From positions 1 through 6,933 of the forward strand of contig CAIOXF010000091.1 of assembly GCA_903862155.1 (NCBI GenBank): a stretch of DNA of 6,933 nucleotides. The letters run 5' to 3'. Origin of the DNA: an uncultured cyanobacterium. Lineage in GTDB: Bacteria; Cyanobacteriota; Cyanobacteriia; PCC-6307; Cyanobiaceae. Of the stretch, positions 5,624 through 6,933 are shown piece after piece. The notes below the pieces were generated by a model. It saw only the letters and a list, made by a program, of their open reading frames with translations, was not told the DNA's origin and ran no database searches. Each line of letters begins with the position of its first letter. The first letter of the stretch is position 1. Position numbers and translations under genes: made by a program.

Positions 5624-6485
5624 GCAGTACTGGCGCCAGGCCCTGGCGGTGTCGGAGCGGGCCCTGGCCGCTCGGGCCCTTGTGCCGCTGGCCACCGAGG
5701 TGGTGGAGCAGCCGGCGTTGGCTCCCTTCCAGCTGCGGCGCCTGCTGAGCCGCACCCCCAAACACCTGCGGGCTGGCGGTCCTAAGCCCAACCCTTTTCT
5801 TCCCTGGGAGCCTGCGCTGGAGGTGGCACGCCCGCGGCCGGGCCATGTGTTGCTGCTCAACAAGTTCCCGGTGCAGCCCGGCCATGTGCTGCTGATCACC
5901 GACCACTGGGCCCCCCAGGCCGGCTGGCTCGATGCCCACGACTGGGCGGCCGCCGCCTGCATTGCCCGCGACACCGGAGGCCTGTGGTTTTTCAACAGCT
6001 GTGCGGCGGCCGGGGCCAGCCAGCCCCATCGCCATCTGCAGCTGCTGCCCCGCGCGGCTGGCGAGGCCAGCTGCCCCCTGGCCGCCACCTTCTTGCAGCT
6101 GCTCGGTGAACAGGGCCCACCGGCCGCAGGGCCCTTCCCTTGGGCATTCCAGCTGAGTCGCCGCACCGACCATGAGCTCCACAGCGATCTCCCGGGTCTC
6201 TATGCCGCCCACATGGAGTTGCTGCAGCTCGGTGTGCCCGGGCGGGATCGCCAGCCCCTAGAGCCCTACAACGTGCTCTTCGACGACCAGTGGTTTCTCA
6301 CGGTGCGCCGCACCCGCGAACACGCCGCCGGCTTCAGCATCAACGCCCTCGGATTCGCGGGGTTCCTGCTGCAGACCGAACACTCGGATCTGGCCTGGCT
6401 TGGCCAGCACGGGCCTTGGGCCCTGCTGCAGGCCGTGGCGGCTCCACCGGTTCAGTGTTTTCACGGTTGTGAATCAGCGGCCTGA
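5613..6485 (+). CDS. Ap4A phosphorylase / ATP adenylyltransferase (HIT-GalT superfamily)
   Basis: A 290-residue cytosolic enzyme of the ATP adenylyltransferase family (yeast APA1/APA2 type). These proteins phosphorolyse diadenosine tetraphosphate to ADP and ATP, or run the reverse reaction, so this one probably controls the Ap4A level, which rises under heat and oxidative stress. The nucleotide-binding and catalytic block is GASQPHRHLQLLP (134-146): His139, His141 and Gln143 form the HxHxQ motif, with His141 the expected AMP-accepting nucleophile. LLNKFPVQPGHVLLIT (81-96) and NPFLPW (60-65) are also typical. The C-terminal half holds YNVLFDDQWFLTVRRTRE and INALGFAGFLL, matching the family's C-terminal domain. 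The start is a GTG at 5613 that overlaps the SpoIID gene by 11 bases; no better start precedes the conserved region. It is the last gene of the operon, followed by two small hairpins. Confidence 0.93.
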   Translation: MRAEQYWRQALAVSERALAARALVPLATEVVEQPALAPFQLRRLLSRTPKHLRAGGPKPNPFLPWEPALEVARPRPGHVLLLNKFPVQPGHVLLITDHWAPQAGWLDAHDWAAAACIARDTGGLWFFNSCAAAGASQPHRHLQLLPRAAGEASCPLAATFLQLLGEQGPPAAGPFPWAFQLSRRTDHELHSDLPGLYAAHMELLQLGVPGRDRQPLEPYNVLFDDQWFLTVRRTREHAAGFSINALGFAGFLLQTEHSDLAWLGQHGPWALLQAVAAPPVQCFHGCESAA

Positions 6486-6503
6486 AGACCGTGAGTGAAA
6501 GCA

Positions 6504-6537
6504 GGCCCCCATGGGCCCGCCGCTCAGCGGCTCTTAT
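6504..6537 (+). terminator. Tandem small hairpins closing the operon
   Basis: GGCCC (6504-6508) / GGGCC (6513-6517) around CCAT, and GCCGC (6519-6523) / GCGGC (6527-6531) around TCA, lie one base apart, 19 bases past the adenylyltransferase stop. The second is followed by TCTTAT, a weak U-rich tail. The tandem layout suits a terminator between the operon and the sigma-factor gene, but each stem is only 5 bp. Confidence 0.42.
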
Positions 6538-6554
6538 GTCTGCTTCTATCGCTC

Positions 6555-6933
6555 ATGTCCGTCCTTCAAGGGGCGATCGGCCAACGCAACGGCCGGATCG
6601 ATCGCTATCGCCAACTGGTGCGCCCCATCGCACTGCACTACGCCGGCTGCACGCCCGAACCCCTCGATGACCTGATCCAGGTGGGGTTGCTGGGTCTGCT
6701 TCGGGCCGCCGAACGCTTCGACGCGGCCTGCTCCACGCCGTTCGAAGCCTTTGCCAGGCCCCACATCAAGGGGGCCATCCTTCACTACCTACGCGACCAG
6801 CTCCAGCCGATCCGGCTGCCGCGGCGCCTTCAGGAACAGCTCAACCTGCGTCGGCGCGGCATCGCTCAACAGATCGAACGCCAGGGGACAGAACCCACGG
6901 ATGAGCAGCTACGCCTGGCCATGGGTCTGAGCC
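6555..6933 (+). CDS. SigF/SigB-type (group 3) alternative sigma factor, N-terminal part (cut by window end)
   Basis: The first 126 codons of a sigma-70 family protein that directs RNA polymerase to specific promoters. Regions seen in order are a short N-terminus without region 1.1, then region 2: LVRPIALHYAG (21-31), DDLIQVGLLGLLRAAERFD (38-56, core-binding 2.1-2.2), FEAFARPHIKGAILHYLRD (63-81, regions 2.3-2.4) and PIRLPRR (85-91). The start of region 3 follows, with EPTDEQLRLAMGL (113-125). The PHIKGAILHYLRD and LPRR pattern is that of the SigB/SigF/SigG stress and sporulation group and of cyanobacterial SigF, rather than the housekeeping RpoD. It differs from the common FAVPYIRGE pattern by Arg in place of Val and Ala in place of Glu. 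The ATG at 6555 is the only fitting start near region 2, and no ribosome-binding site is clear. Region 4 and any cognate anti-sigma gene lie outside. The exact subtype is inferred. Confidence 0.9.
   Translation, partial: MSVLQGAIGQRNGRIDRYRQLVRPIALHYAGCTPEPLDDLIQVGLLGLLRAAERFDAACSTPFEAFARPHIKGAILHYLRDQLQPIRLPRRLQEQLNLRRRGIAQQIERQGTEPTDEQLRLAMGLS

Noticed and set aside
5108..6212. Long minus-strand frames opposite the SpoIID and Ap4A phosphorylase genes
   Set aside because: They lack recognisable domains and lie opposite genes with clear motifs; they are compositional shadows.
6546..6785. 79-codon minus-strand frame opposite the sigma factor, considered as an antisense anti-sigma protein
   Set aside because: It mirrors the conserved sigma region 2 codons and has no anti-sigma motif.
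1..6933. Mobile elements, CRISPR arrays, tRNA or rRNA genes, HIP1 octamers
   Set aside because: I saw no transposase or integrase, no regularly spaced direct repeats, no cloverleaf-like sequence and no intact GCGATCGC when reading by eye.

Overview
The window looks like core chromosome of a high-GC unicellular picocyanobacterium (Cyanobium / freshwater or marine Synechococcus type). Four things point there. A small protein resembles the cyanobacterial DUF4090 family. A DUF2237 protein and a group-3, SigF-like sigma factor are present. The genes are packed, with gaps of a few to about 160 bases. By eye, GC is about two thirds and strongly biased to G/C at third codon positions. I saw no intact HIP1 octamer (GCGATCGC), which suits the marine/Cyanobium side better than HIP1-rich cyanobacteria. 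The organism call is inference from gene content; no rRNA or tRNA is present to confirm it. I see no mobile element, CRISPR array, tRNA, phage gene or sign of recent transfer.

Left part (1-2031): the 3' end of metH (cobalamin-dependent methionine synthase, reactivation domain) is followed by a strong GC-rich hairpin and a 90-residue DUF4090-like protein. That gene converges on a very acidic 75-residue unknown protein on the minus strand; their stop codons lie in one inverted repeat. A 161-base divergent spacer separates the acidic gene from a plus-strand DUF2237 protein.

Middle (2032-2838): a CsgA/C-factor-like short-chain dehydrogenase lies on the minus strand, convergent with the DUF2237 gene. 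Its start codon is only 24 bases from that of gpsA, and the gap holds a short inverted repeat.

Right part (2839-6485): four plus-strand genes overlap head to tail and almost certainly form one operon. They are gpsA (glycerol-3-phosphate dehydrogenase, phospholipid precursor supply), a PhzF-family isomerase/epimerase, a SpoIID/LytB-domain exported cell-wall protein, and an Ap4A phosphorylase/ATP adenylyltransferase of the HIT/GalT superfamily. The overlaps are 4, 28 and 11 bases. Their known functions do not make one pathway; envelope building (gpsA, SpoIID) and nucleotide/stress housekeeping (Ap4A phosphorylase) are the only visible themes.

Right edge (6486-6933): two small hairpins close the operon, then a SigF/SigB-type alternative sigma factor begins and is cut by the window end after 126 codons.

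No clearly new system is visible. The most interesting points are the shortened SpoIID domain, the hairpins placed at gene borders, the tightly coupled mixed operon, and two or three small conserved-looking proteins of unknown function.
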